Source: Polyangiaceae bacterium (GTDB lineage Bacteria; Myxococcota_A; Polyangia; Polyangiales; Polyangiaceae). Taken from it: DNA of 47,144 bases. The first letter of the stretch is position 1. Every line of letters starts with the position of its first letter. Under the pieces are notes generated by a model, which searched no databases, was not told where the DNA came from, and worked only from the letters and a program-made list of their open reading frames with translations. This document shows positions 9,723-18,070 of the stretch, piece by piece. A program made the position numbers and the translations under genes. Location: contig CANMZR010000002.1 of NCBI GenBank assembly GCA_947502375.1, positions 1 through 47,144 of the forward strand, in the 5' to 3' direction.

Positions 9723-10762
9723 CGCGGCTTAGGAGCAATGCGATAGCGACGGTCAAAGCCGACGTAGATCATGCAGGACACATCGGCCTCCTTCAGCGCT
9801 CCAAAAGCGCCAGCCTTGAGAAGCTCATCGAGCTTCGTTTTAACCGGCACGTCGCCCTTGTCGATAAACATGTGCGGCACGCGCTCCGTCGCGACGTATT
9901 CGGCGAGCATCGGGAGCAAGTAAGGATCTTCAAACCCCTTGATAATGCCCTTCGTGCGCTCGTCAGCCCGCAACGCGTCAATGACGGCGATCAAGTTCGC
10001 GCGCTCGGCGCTCTTGGCCTTCCAGCAAACGTTCTCGCATTCGTCGTAGTTGTTCTGATGCTTCCACTTGAGCGAGGAACCATCGAGCGACGAGACGAGG
10101 CGGTTGTAATTGTCCTTCGTGTCGAAGCGCTCATTCGCGGCGTGCGTGCTCGTCACGATCATCGCCGGCACGCCCTTCGCCCAGATCCCGCGACCGTGGA
10201 TGATGGCGTCACGTTGCGCGTCCATCAGGCGCTTCGGCGCGTCTCCCTCCACGCTGAGAACGTGCGCAAAACCGTTCTTTATCTGATCGTATTGGAGGTC
10301 AGGGCAAATGGCGAGGAAGCGCCCGTAGCCATCCTTGTCCTTCGGATCGAGCGAGCAATTCCAGAAACCGCGGCGCGCGTTCAAGGTGGCCTGCTTGGCC
10401 AGCGAGTACATTTCCCGCGCAGTCCAGCCGCCCCACTGGTGAGCGGAGCCGTACGACTCGAGCGTGTTGTACCCGGCCAGGCGAGCGGCGCGGTTCCGGA
10501 AGGGTCCGGCTAGCGCCCGAAAGGTATCGCCATCGTTGAAGTACACGGGCGTTGCGACCCCGTTTATCTTGACCGTCCCGGTCTGCGCCGTGGCACGTTC
10601 TGACGCTACGGCGACCGCGAGACCGACGAGACCGGCGAGCAGGGCTCGTGCGCCCAGGGCTCGTGCACCGAGTCCATCGAAGCGACGGGTATTCCCAGGC
10701 CCACTATTTTTTGGCGAGGGCTTCGAAATACCCTCGCGTTCGGCTGATATTGACTCGGTCAC
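9710..10762 (-). CDS. Secreted staphylococcal-nuclease-like (SNase) domain protein
   Basis: NDGDTFRA...AARLAGYNTLESYG...DKDGYGRFLAI matches the SNase pattern DGDT...RLxxxDTxE...GRxLA; signal-like segment ALLAGLVGLAVAVASERATAQ. Overlaps next gene by 13 nt. Confidence 0.75.
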   Translation of the reverse strand: MTESISAEREGISKPSPKNSGPGNTRRFDGLGARALGARALLAGLVGLAVAVASERATAQTGTVKINGVATPVYFNDGDTFRALAGPFRNRAARLAGYNTLESYGSAHQWGGWTAREMYSLAKQATLNARRGFWNCSLDPKDKDGYGRFLAICPDLQYDQIKNGFAHVLSVEGDAPKRLMDAQRDAIIHGRGIWAKGVPAMIVTSTHAANERFDTKDNYNRLVSSLDGSSLKWKHQNNYDECENVCWKAKSAERANLIAVIDALRADERTKGIIKGFEDPYLLPMLAEYVATERVPHMFIDKGDVPVKTKLDELLKAGAFGALKEADVSCMIYVGFDRRYRIAPKPRCLK

Positions 10763-10895
10763 CGGCTGTTACTCACCCCTCGATTCGAACGAATCAAGGC
10801 ACTAGGCTTCGCTTCACGACACGCCGGTACCTACAGGCGGCTGCGATGAACGTCAACGAGCATGACCCACCTTTCGTCGATTCGCGATTCGTTCT

Positions 10896-11420
10896 ATGAA
10901 GGACCCCATGAGAACTTCGGTGCTTTGTTTTTTGGCCACCGTTTCCTTTGCCTGCGCCGAGGACAGGTTTCCCGGAGCGGGCTCCGGCACTGGCGGCGGG
11001 ACGCCGACGACCAGCGTGGTGACGACCGGGTCCGTGACCAGCGGGGGCGGCGAGCTCGAAGATGACAACGCCCTCTGCGCCGACGGCAAGGACAACGACG
11101 GCAACGGTCTGAGCGATTGCTGCGACCCGAGCTGCCAGCCGAAAAACGCACCGAGTATCACGGTCTGTGTGGGCGATGGCTCCCCCGAGCTCGGCGATAA
11201 AGCTTGCAGCGACTGCATCGACAACGACAAGAACGGCTATGTGGATTGCAAGGATTTCGGTTGCTCAAAGGACGCGACGGTCACCATCTGCGGCCACGAA
11301 GACACCGACGAACTCTGTTCCGACGGCAAAGACAACGACGGCAACAAGTTCGTCGACTGCCAGGACTTCAACTGCTGCAAAAACTCCAAGGTCACGGTAT
11401 GCAACGGGACGTGCATGTGA
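10896..11420 (+). CDS. Small lipoprotein with DGKDNDGNG-type Cys/Asp repeats
   Basis: N-terminal VSFAC lipobox-like; repeats CADGKDNDGNGLSDCCDPSC, CSDCIDNDKNGYVDCKDFGC, CSDGKDNDGNKFVDCQDFNC. Confidence 0.75.
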   Translation: MKDPMRTSVLCFLATVSFACAEDRFPGAGSGTGGGTPTTSVVTTGSVTSGGGELEDDNALCADGKDNDGNGLSDCCDPSCQPKNAPSITVCVGDGSPELGDKACSDCIDNDKNGYVDCKDFGCSKDATVTICGHEDTDELCSDGKDNDGNKFVDCQDFNCCKNSKVTVCNGTCM

Positions 11421-11450
11421 CTCCGTTGCGTGAACTTTTCCGCCCGATCC

Positions 11451-11540
11451 ATGCTGGCTGAGAGATTAATGCTGGCTGAGAGATCAATGCTGGCTGAGAG
11501 ATCAATGCTGGCTGAGAGATCAATGCTGGCTGAGAGATCA
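11451..11540. repeat. Five tandem 18-bp units ATGCTGGCTGAGAGATCA
   Basis: Direct read: unit 1 ends TTA, units 2-5 are identical (ATCA end), followed by a partial ATGC; ends 9 bp before the tRNA. Confidence 0.97.
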
Positions 11541-11549
11541 ATGCCCTTC

Positions 11550-11623
11550 GCGCCCGTAGCTCAACTGGATAGAGCAGCGGCCTTCTAAGCCGCCGGTCGG
11601 TGGTTCGAATCCACCCGGGCGTA
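11550..11623 (+). tRNA. tRNA-Arg (anticodon TCT)
   Basis: Acceptor GCGCCCG/CGGGCGT (G-U closing pair), D-arm GCTC..GAGC, anticodon stem GCGGC-CTTCTAA-GCCGC, T-arm GGTGG-TTCGAAT-CCACC. Confidence 0.93.
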
Positions 11624-11665
11624 CCCATCAACCTGGCTCCTTACTCCGCGTCGAACGAGACTCCG

Positions 11666-12868
11666 ATGGCCGCAAGCGAAGACCTTTTTGATCTCATCCC
11701 TGAACCGATTCATTACGAAGACGCACGCGGCAAGCTGCTGGCGGCCAACCCCGCGTGGCTCGAGGCCTTTGGTTACACCGAAGCCGCGGTCGTCGGCCAA
11801 CCGGCCTCGAAGTATCTAAGCCTTTCGACGGGCAGCTCGCAGCTGGCCGCACTCGAGGTCGAAGGGCAACTCGCGCTCCTGCCGGGTGATGCCGAGGGCG
11901 AGCGTTTCACCATGCTCTGTAGCGACGGTAGCCACAAACCGGTGCTGCGCCGCGCCATCCTCGAGGGGGACCGCCGCCTGGTAATCCTCCGCGACCTGAT
12001 GGCCGAGATCCATCGCTCGCGGCTCACCGCGCAGCAGGAGCGCCTCGCCTCCGTCGGTATGCTGGCCGCCGGCATCGCGCACGAGATCAACAACCCCATC
12101 GGTTTCATCACCTCGATGCTGAACACCATCGAACGGTACTCGAAGCGCATCGCCGACACGCTGGTGGCCTATCGCTCCCTCGACTCCGTCGAAACGATCG
12201 AAGAGCTGGGCCAAAGACTCGACACGCTCGACGCGCAATGGACGGGCCAAAACATCGAGTTCGCCATCGCGAGCATCCCGGACTTGCTGACGCGCTGCAA
12301 AGAGGGAGCGAGCCGCGTAAAACATATCGTCGATGACCTTCGGTCGTTTGCGCGAAATGACGACGACATCGAGGCTCTCATCAATATCAACGACGTCATC
12401 GAGTCGTCGCTCAACATCAGCTGGAACGAGATCAAGTACAAAGCCGATGTCAAAAAGGAACTGGGCCGAGTCCCCGAGGTGCAAGGCAACAAAGGCCGAC
12501 TCGTCAGCGTATTCGTGAATCTCTTCGTCAACGCTGCGCAGTCGATCCCTGAAAAAGGCAGCATCGCGATACGCTCGGAGACTTCGGGACGATGGTTGAA
12601 GGTCACCGTGTCGGACTCGGGCTGCGGGATTGCGGCCGAGCATCTGACGAAGATCTTCGATCCGTTCTTCACAACCAAAGCGGTGGGCGTGGGAACAGGC
12701 CTTGGACTGAACCTCGTTTACAACATTCTGCAACAGCACGGCGGCGAGATCACAGTCCACAGCGAGGTCGGAAAAGGCACGAGTTTCACGGTCAAACTAC
12801 CGCTTCGAGGTGCGACGACACTGCACGCCCCCGACTCAATTATTCCGCTCACGGATGGTGCGGAATGA
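11666..12868 (+). CDS. PAS-domain sensor histidine kinase
   Basis: PAS-like N-terminus; H-box [20 protein letters not shown] boxes [41 protein letters not shown]. Confidence 0.93.
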   Translation: MAASEDLFDLIPEPIHYEDARGKLLAANPAWLEAFGYTEAAVVGQPASKYLSLSTGSSQLAALEVEGQLALLPGDAEGERFTMLCSDGSHKPVLRRAILEGDRRLVILRDLMAEIHRSRLTAQQERLASVGMLAAGIAHEINNPIGFITSMLNTIERYSKRIADTLVAYRSLDSVETIEELGQRLDTLDAQWTGQNIEFAIASIPDLLTRCKEGASRVKHIVDDLRSFARNDDDIEALININDVIESSLNISWNEIKYKADVKKELGRVPEVQGNKGRLVSVFVNLFVNAAQSIPEKGSIAIRSETSGRWLKVTVSDSGCGIAAEHLTKIFDPFFTTKAVGVGTGLGLNLVYNILQQHGGEITVHSEVGKGTSFTVKLPLRGATTLHAPDSIIPLTDGAE

Positions 12869-13704
12869 CCGGCATCGTCCGACGCAGCAAGGGGCAGCCC
12901 GGCAACGCCGACAAGCGGGTGCTTTTTGTCGACGACGAGGAAGGTGTCCTGGTGGCGCTCCAGCACATGGTGGTCGATACAGACCTCGTGCCACTCCTCG
13001 CCGCCAGCGGGGCCGAGGCGCTCGAGATCCTCGCGACGAAAGGACCGGTGGCCCTGGTCTTGTCGGACTACCGCATGCCCGGCATGACAGGCGTCGATCT
13101 CCTGCGCGAGGTTCACAAACTTTATCCCAAAACCCGAAGGCTGATTTTGAGCGGCTACGCCGAAACGCACGCGGTGATGGAGGCCATCAACGAAGGGCAC
13201 GTTGACCGTTTCCTCGCGAAACCCTGGGACGATCACAAGCTCGTCCACGCGCTAGTCGAGGCAGTCGGGCAATACCGAAAAGAGGTCGACGGCGAGCGCA
13301 CCTTGCTCAGACTCGAAGAGCGCAATCTCGAGCTCGAGCGGGTCAACGAGGAGCTCGAGGAAAAGGTCCGGACGAGCCTTGTCGATCTCGACGCCACCGA
13401 GCTATTGACGGCACATCAACTGTTTGAGCGGCTTCCCTACGCGCTTTACGGGTTTGACGCGAACGGCCGCTTGCTCGCCATCAACGAGCTCGGTCGCGCT
13501 TTCTCGGATGCGCCGACGCCGCCCGCCGTGGGGGACCCCCTCGCAACGGTACTTTCAGGAGACATGGTAGGCATCGTCAACGAAGCCATCGCGACGGGCG
13601 AGCCCACGAGCGGCACCGCACGCGGTGGAACCCTGAGTTATGATCTCGAGTTCATCGCGCTCGGCTCGAAGCGCTGCGTGATGGTACTGCTCAGGCGACT
13701 TTAA
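12865..13704 (+). CDS. Response regulator: receiver + coiled coil + PAS-like domain, no DNA-binding output
   Basis: RVLFVDDEEGVLVALQ, VLSDYRMPGMTG, FLAKPW; then heptad-like LRLEERNLELERVNEELEEKV and a PAS-like C-terminus. ATGA overlap with the kinase. Confidence 0.88.
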   Translation: MTGIVRRSKGQPGNADKRVLFVDDEEGVLVALQHMVVDTDLVPLLAASGAEALEILATKGPVALVLSDYRMPGMTGVDLLREVHKLYPKTRRLILSGYAETHAVMEAINEGHVDRFLAKPWDDHKLVHALVEAVGQYRKEVDGERTLLRLEERNLELERVNEELEEKVRTSLVDLDATELLTAHQLFERLPYALYGFDANGRLLAINELGRAFSDAPTPPAVGDPLATVLSGDMVGIVNEAIATGEPTSGTARGGTLSYDLEFIALGSKRCVMVLLRRL

Positions 13705-13781
13705 ACCGAAACTAGCCATCCAAGCCGAACGGCGCAAGACTGAGCGATGACCTTGGAGCACGAGCGAGACATGGAGGCAGT

Positions 13782-14324
13782 GTGGCAGCGGTACTCTTCG
13801 TAGACGACGAGGCAGGCGTGCGCGAGGCGGTGCGTCACTTGATGCTCGAAGAGCCCGATATCGAGCTGTTCCTGGCGGAGGGGGCGGCAGCGGCGCTCGT
13901 GGTGCTCGGCGAGCGCGAGATAGACGTCATCGTCAGCGACCAGCAAATGCCCGGGGTCAAAGGTCTCGAGCTGATGGCCGCCGTGCGTGAATTGTCGCCC
14001 GACACCGTGCGCATCTTGCTCTCGGGGCAAGTGGAACTCTCCCACGTCACAGCCGCTTTCAACGACGGTCTTCTCGCTCGTTTCATGGTGAAGCCATGGA
14101 AGGATGAGGAGCTCGTCGGCGCAGTGCGCGAGGGCCTCCGTCAACGGCGCGCTCTCACCGAGAGCCGCGATCTCATGGAGCGGTACGAGCGCGTGAAGCA
14201 ACAGATGGACGAGCTCGGGCGCGCAGTCCGAGCGACTTGCCTTTCGCTCCGAGCGGATGCCGGAGCGGCCAAGGACGGGCAGTTCCTGCGCGACCAGCTC
14301 GCCCGCGGAGACAAGCATGATTGA
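13782..14324 (+). CDS. Single-domain-type response regulator (receiver + helical tail)
   Basis: GTG start; AAVLFVDDEAGVREAV, VIVSDQQMPGVKG, RFMVKPWKDEELV. Confidence 0.85.
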   Translation: MAAVLFVDDEAGVREAVRHLMLEEPDIELFLAEGAAAALVVLGEREIDVIVSDQQMPGVKGLELMAAVRELSPDTVRILLSGQVELSHVTAAFNDGLLARFMVKPWKDEELVGAVREGLRQRRALTESRDLMERYERVKQQMDELGRAVRATCLSLRADAGAAKDGQFLRDQLARGDKHD

Positions 14325-15432
14325 CTCAATGGGCAGCGTATTGATCGACGTTCTCGACAGGCTTTCGAGCGGTAAGGAGATTTTTTACCGCTACGTAAGG
14401 ACCGCGAGCGACCTCATGGACAAGAACTTCGCGCCGGTGAAGTTCGAAGACAAAGTGAACGTTGTCTGGACGCGCATGCTCGAAGAAGGGCTCGACGACT
14501 TCCCCGTCACTGTCGAGGAAGAAGACAAAAAAGGCGTTACGCGACAAATCGTCGTGGGCGCAGCCAGGCGCAAGGACATTGCCATCACGTTGTCGAGTTT
14601 CGCCGGCTCGGGCAGTCAGCTCCCCGCGGACGAGAAGGTTCTGAAGGGTCCGATGAGCCGCGTCATCACCCGCGGAGTGTCGACGCTACGCCCCGAGACG
14701 CCACTCTTCGAAGCCGTCAATCGCATGCTGAGGGACGGCCTCGAAACCGTCGCGGTCGTTGGACCGAGCGAGGAATACCTAGGCGCGCTCAGCATCCTCG
14801 ACGTCATCCGGAGCTTCGTGCGCCTCGACACCTTGCGGCGAGCACGGCAGGTGGGAACCGACGACACGGAGTCAGCCCGGTTCGTCGACCTCATCGGAAG
14901 CGCCACCGCGTCGCAACCCACGGACGTGCTCGTCGGAACTTTCCTCGCGCGGGTGAAAGACGTGATGAACAAAAGCGTCACGACCGTGCGTACGGAAGAC
15001 CGCTTGCTCGACGCTATCCGCATCATGGATAGGAAGAAACTCGACTACCTGTTCGTCCTGAACGAGCGCGATAAAATTCGTGGCATTCTTCACGATGCGA
15101 GCATTCAGATGGCGCTACCGCCCATCGAAGTCAGAGACGCAAGCGGCTCGAAGACCGGGCTGCGGTACAATGGCGAGGAGAAAGACGCGCAGGAAATCCT
15201 GAGCCAGACCGTCGCCAACGCGATGGTCAAGCCGGGGACGGCCGTCCAGCTCGACGACACGCTCCTGAAAGCCTGTGAGCGGCTCTGCCGTCCCGGGGTA
15301 CAGGTGCTACCGGTGTTCGATCCGAGCGGGACCAAGCTCGTCGGCGCGGTGAGTCGGCGCGATCTGTTGCGGGTGATGGTCGCGGTGGGCGAGCTGGCCG
15401 CAAAGCGCGGGTTGCTCGCCGACGACGCCTGA
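14317..15432 (+). CDS. Protein with four CBS motifs (two Bateman modules)
   Basis: Four CBS-like blocks: TASDLMDKNFAPVKFEDKV..., KGPMSRVITRGVSTLRPETPL..., DVMNKSVTTVRTEDRLLDAI..., VANAMVKPGTAVQLDDTLLKA...VGAVSRRDLL. Overlaps the upstream receiver gene by 8 nt. Confidence 0.83.
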   Translation: MIDSMGSVLIDVLDRLSSGKEIFYRYVRTASDLMDKNFAPVKFEDKVNVVWTRMLEEGLDDFPVTVEEEDKKGVTRQIVVGAARRKDIAITLSSFAGSGSQLPADEKVLKGPMSRVITRGVSTLRPETPLFEAVNRMLRDGLETVAVVGPSEEYLGALSILDVIRSFVRLDTLRRARQVGTDDTESARFVDLIGSATASQPTDVLVGTFLARVKDVMNKSVTTVRTEDRLLDAIRIMDRKKLDYLFVLNERDKIRGILHDASIQMALPPIEVRDASGSKTGLRYNGEEKDAQEILSQTVANAMVKPGTAVQLDDTLLKACERLCRPGVQVLPVFDPSGTKLVGAVSRRDLLRVMVAVGELAAKRGLLADDA

Positions 15433-15464
15433 GGTTTTCGGAGCCGGTTTTCACAACTCGATCC

Positions 15465-15518
15465 GACCGGGCCGACCGGGCTGACCTGGCTGCCCTGGCC
15501 GACCGGGCCGACCGGCAG
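15465..15518. repeat. Imperfect 9-bp tandem repeat (GACCGGGCC-like, about 6 units)
   Basis: gaccgggcc gaccgggct gacctggct gccctggcc gaccgggcc gaccggcag, read directly in the CBS / J-domain intergenic region. Confidence 0.85.
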
Positions 15519-15633
15519 AGTGGACGGCACGGGTGCCAGCCCAAGCGGTGGGCAATCGAGCCTCCCAAGGGCGGACGAACATGGGTTCGCCAGCCGATTC
15601 AAGCCCGGGACGGCTCGGCCGTTCTGCTGAGCG

Positions 15634-15996
15634 ATGCCTCGGGAAACGTTCGACACTCTGCTGACGCGCGCCCTCGTTGATGAGTCCACGCGCATCGCCC
15701 GAGCCGAAAAAGCAGAGTTCGTCGCGTTTCGGGCACAATTCGACGAAGGTTCCGAGGTTCTGCGGCGCCGCGTGAGCGGTCTCGACGCGTACCGACGAAC
15801 CGCCACGAGGCCGCGTGTCCTACCCTGCCTTGGCGCACTTGGACTCGATGAAACCGCGAACGCCGACGATGTTCGCAAGGCTTTCCGGCGCCTGGCGTTT
15901 GCAACCCATCCCGACCGCGGTGGAACCGTCGCCGCGTTCCTCGCCCTCGAGACGGCTTACCAGGCGGCACTTAGCGTCGTCGCAAGCGCCGCGTGA
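15634..15996 (+). CDS. Small protein with C-terminal J domain
   Basis: LGALGLDETANADDVRKAFRRLAFATHPDRGGTVAAFLALETAYQAAL with HPD tripeptide. Confidence 0.8.
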   Translation: MPRETFDTLLTRALVDESTRIARAEKAEFVAFRAQFDEGSEVLRRRVSGLDAYRRTATRPRVLPCLGALGLDETANADDVRKAFRRLAFATHPDRGGTVAAFLALETAYQAALSVVASAA

Positions 15997-16034
15997 CTTG
16001 ACGGCCCCTAGCCACCGAGCGAGGACTGGACCTC

Positions 16035-17186
16035 ATGGGAACCACCCATTCGGTCGTGTTGCTACCCGGTGACGGCGCGGGAGCCGAAGTCGCCAGAGAA
16101 GCACTGCGAGTCCTAGAACTCGTCTCGCAAAAAACGGGAGAGGTCTTCGAAATCGAGGAAATTCCCTGCGGAGGACGCTATTTTCTCGAGCATGGGCGAG
16201 ACTGGCCCGAAGGCTCCGAGGAAAAGTGCCGAGCGGCGGACGTCATGCTCCTTGGGGCGGTCGGCTGGCCTGCTGCCAAGGGGGGCGGCCCCGTCACGAT
16301 GCTCGACGGCAAAATGGCGGGCTGGTCGCCGGTGATCGGCAATCGCGTGAAGCTCGACCTTTACGCCAACATCCGGCCCGTGAAGCTCTACCCGGGCGTG
16401 AAGCTCCGAATCAGCGGCGTACCCACCCAAGTCTGGGCTCCCGAAAACGTCGATATGGTGTTCATCCGCGAGAACACCGAGGGCCTGTATGCGGGCATGG
16501 GCGGCATCCTCGCTCCCGGCGGCCGTGAAGTCCTCGCGACGGACACCCGCGTCATCACCCGTGCCGCCTCCGAGCGCGTGATTCGGCTCGCGTTCGAGCT
16601 CGCCATGAAGCGTCGGGGTGCCCCAAAAGACGGAAAAAAGCGCGTCACCGCAATCGTGAAGAACAACGTGCTCGCGGGCTGCAAGCTCTTCACGAACATC
16701 TTCGTCGAGATCGGCGCCGAATACCCGGAGGTCGAGAAGGACATCGCTATCGTGGATGCCCTGACCCAGTGGCTCATCACCCAACCGGAACACTACGACG
16801 TGCTCGTCACCACCAACATGTTCGGGGACATTGTGACCGACCTCGCGAGCGTCCTGCAGGGCGGGATGGGCATGGCCGTCGGCTGCAACGTCGGCGCACA
16901 CCACGGCATGTTCGAACCCATCCACGGCTCCGCTCCAAAAGAAGCCGGACAAAACAAGCTGAACCCCATGGCGATGATCCTCGCGACCGCCGAGGCGTTG
17001 CGCTGGCTCGGGCCGCGCAAGAACGCCCCGGAACTCGAGCGCGCGGGCAATGCCATCGAGGAGGCCGTCAAGCGGGTCTGCGCACAAGGCAACCCCCTCA
17101 CCTTCGACCTCGTCGGGGCCGCGAAAGCTTCCTCGATGAGCGCCGTTACCACGGCGATCCTGGCCGAACTTGCAAACCTTCTCTGA
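16035..17186 (+). CDS. Isocitrate/isopropylmalate dehydrogenase family protein
   Basis: VVLLPGDGAGAEV, ENTEGLYAG, VTTNMFGDIVTDLASVLQGGMGMAVGCNVG, FEPIHGSAP. Confidence 0.9.
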   Translation: MGTTHSVVLLPGDGAGAEVAREALRVLELVSQKTGEVFEIEEIPCGGRYFLEHGRDWPEGSEEKCRAADVMLLGAVGWPAAKGGGPVTMLDGKMAGWSPVIGNRVKLDLYANIRPVKLYPGVKLRISGVPTQVWAPENVDMVFIRENTEGLYAGMGGILAPGGREVLATDTRVITRAASERVIRLAFELAMKRRGAPKDGKKRVTAIVKNNVLAGCKLFTNIFVEIGAEYPEVEKDIAIVDALTQWLITQPEHYDVLVTTNMFGDIVTDLASVLQGGMGMAVGCNVGAHHGMFEPIHGSAPKEAGQNKLNPMAMILATAEALRWLGPRKNAPELERAGNAIEEAVKRVCAQGNPLTFDLVGAAKASSMSAVTTAILAELANLL

Positions 17187-17255
17187 GCGAGGCCCAAAAG
17201 CTCTACCGTTAGCCGCCCCGCCGTATTACCGTTTCGGCCTTCGAGAGGAACAGCC

Positions 17256-17891
17256 ATGGCAGAATCGACCGGTTTCCAGCTCCGCGCTTACGTGTTCATC
17301 GATTCGCTGCAACAGCAGCTCGCCCAGTACATGGCGAAAACCAATCGAGTCTACGACCCCCGCGAATACGATGCGGCACTCTTCGTCGAGATCGCCCCAG
17401 CGATGGAAATCCACGCGAAGATCGACCAAGCGCTCAAGGCGACGCGCGTGCATCTCGGCGCGATGATCACCGAGCGCGTGTTCGGCATGATGCAGCTCCA
17501 CCATCAGGATCAGGGTGAAGTGCAGGCCGCCGGCGAGGCCGTGCTCAACGCCTCGGGTCTCAAGGTGACCGACCGCGCACGCTGCAAAATCCTTCAGAAC
17601 AAAATCATCCGCTCCGTCGAGCAAGACCACGCGATCGCCTTCACCGGCAATGCCTCGGGCAACATGGTCCTCGCGGGCGACTCCGTCCTCATCATGGAGG
17701 CCGAGCCCGCCGCGTACCTTTCGATCGCCTGCAACGAAGCGTTGAAGGCGGCCAACGTGAAGCTCATCGACATCATCGTTTGGGGTGCCACGGGCCGTCT
17801 CATCATGGCGGGCTCGGAAGCGCAGATCGATTACGCAGCCGCAGCGGCGACCGCAGCGCTCGAGAACTTGAACCGAACCCTGCCCGGCTGA
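17256..17891 (+). CDS. Tandem bacterial microcompartment (BMC-T-like) shell protein
   Basis: C-terminal half PAAYLSIACNEALKAANVKLIDIIVWGATGRLIMAGSEAQIDYAAAAATAALENL matches the BMC pattern (AALxAADAALKAANVxLV...GxxxxxxxGxxAxVxAAxxAA); N-terminal half ALFVEIAPAMEIHAKIDQALKATRVHLGAMITERVFGMMQLHHQDQGEVQAAGEAVL looks like a second copy. Confidence 0.72.
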   Translation: MAESTGFQLRAYVFIDSLQQQLAQYMAKTNRVYDPREYDAALFVEIAPAMEIHAKIDQALKATRVHLGAMITERVFGMMQLHHQDQGEVQAAGEAVLNASGLKVTDRARCKILQNKIIRSVEQDHAIAFTGNASGNMVLAGDSVLIMEAEPAAYLSIACNEALKAANVKLIDIIVWGATGRLIMAGSEAQIDYAAAAATAALENLNRTLPG

Positions 17892-18070
17892 ACCCTTTTT
17901 GCTGAGGGCGAGGCCCGCCGAGCGCCGCAGAGGTTTTTGTTGCTCCAACGGGGGGGGTGAATCGATGATCCATACTGGGTTGTCCATCCGCGTGTCCAAG
18001 TGCGTGACTTCGCGGACGGTCTGTGCGCTTCTCTTGCAATTTCAAACCTTTGTGACAATTCAGCTTTGGC

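Noticed and set aside
11451-11540. CRISPR array
   Set aside because: 18-bp units are contiguous with no spacers; simple tandem repeat.
11392-11631. Minus-strand 79-aa ORF with repeated PALISQ
   Set aside because: Translation of the tandem repeat and of the tRNA on the wrong strand (GWIRTTDRRLRRPLLYPVELRA is a classic tRNA-derived artefact).
16113-17087. 324-aa minus-strand ORF
   Set aside because: Antisense to the IPMDH-family gene; His/Asp/Val-rich shadow translation.
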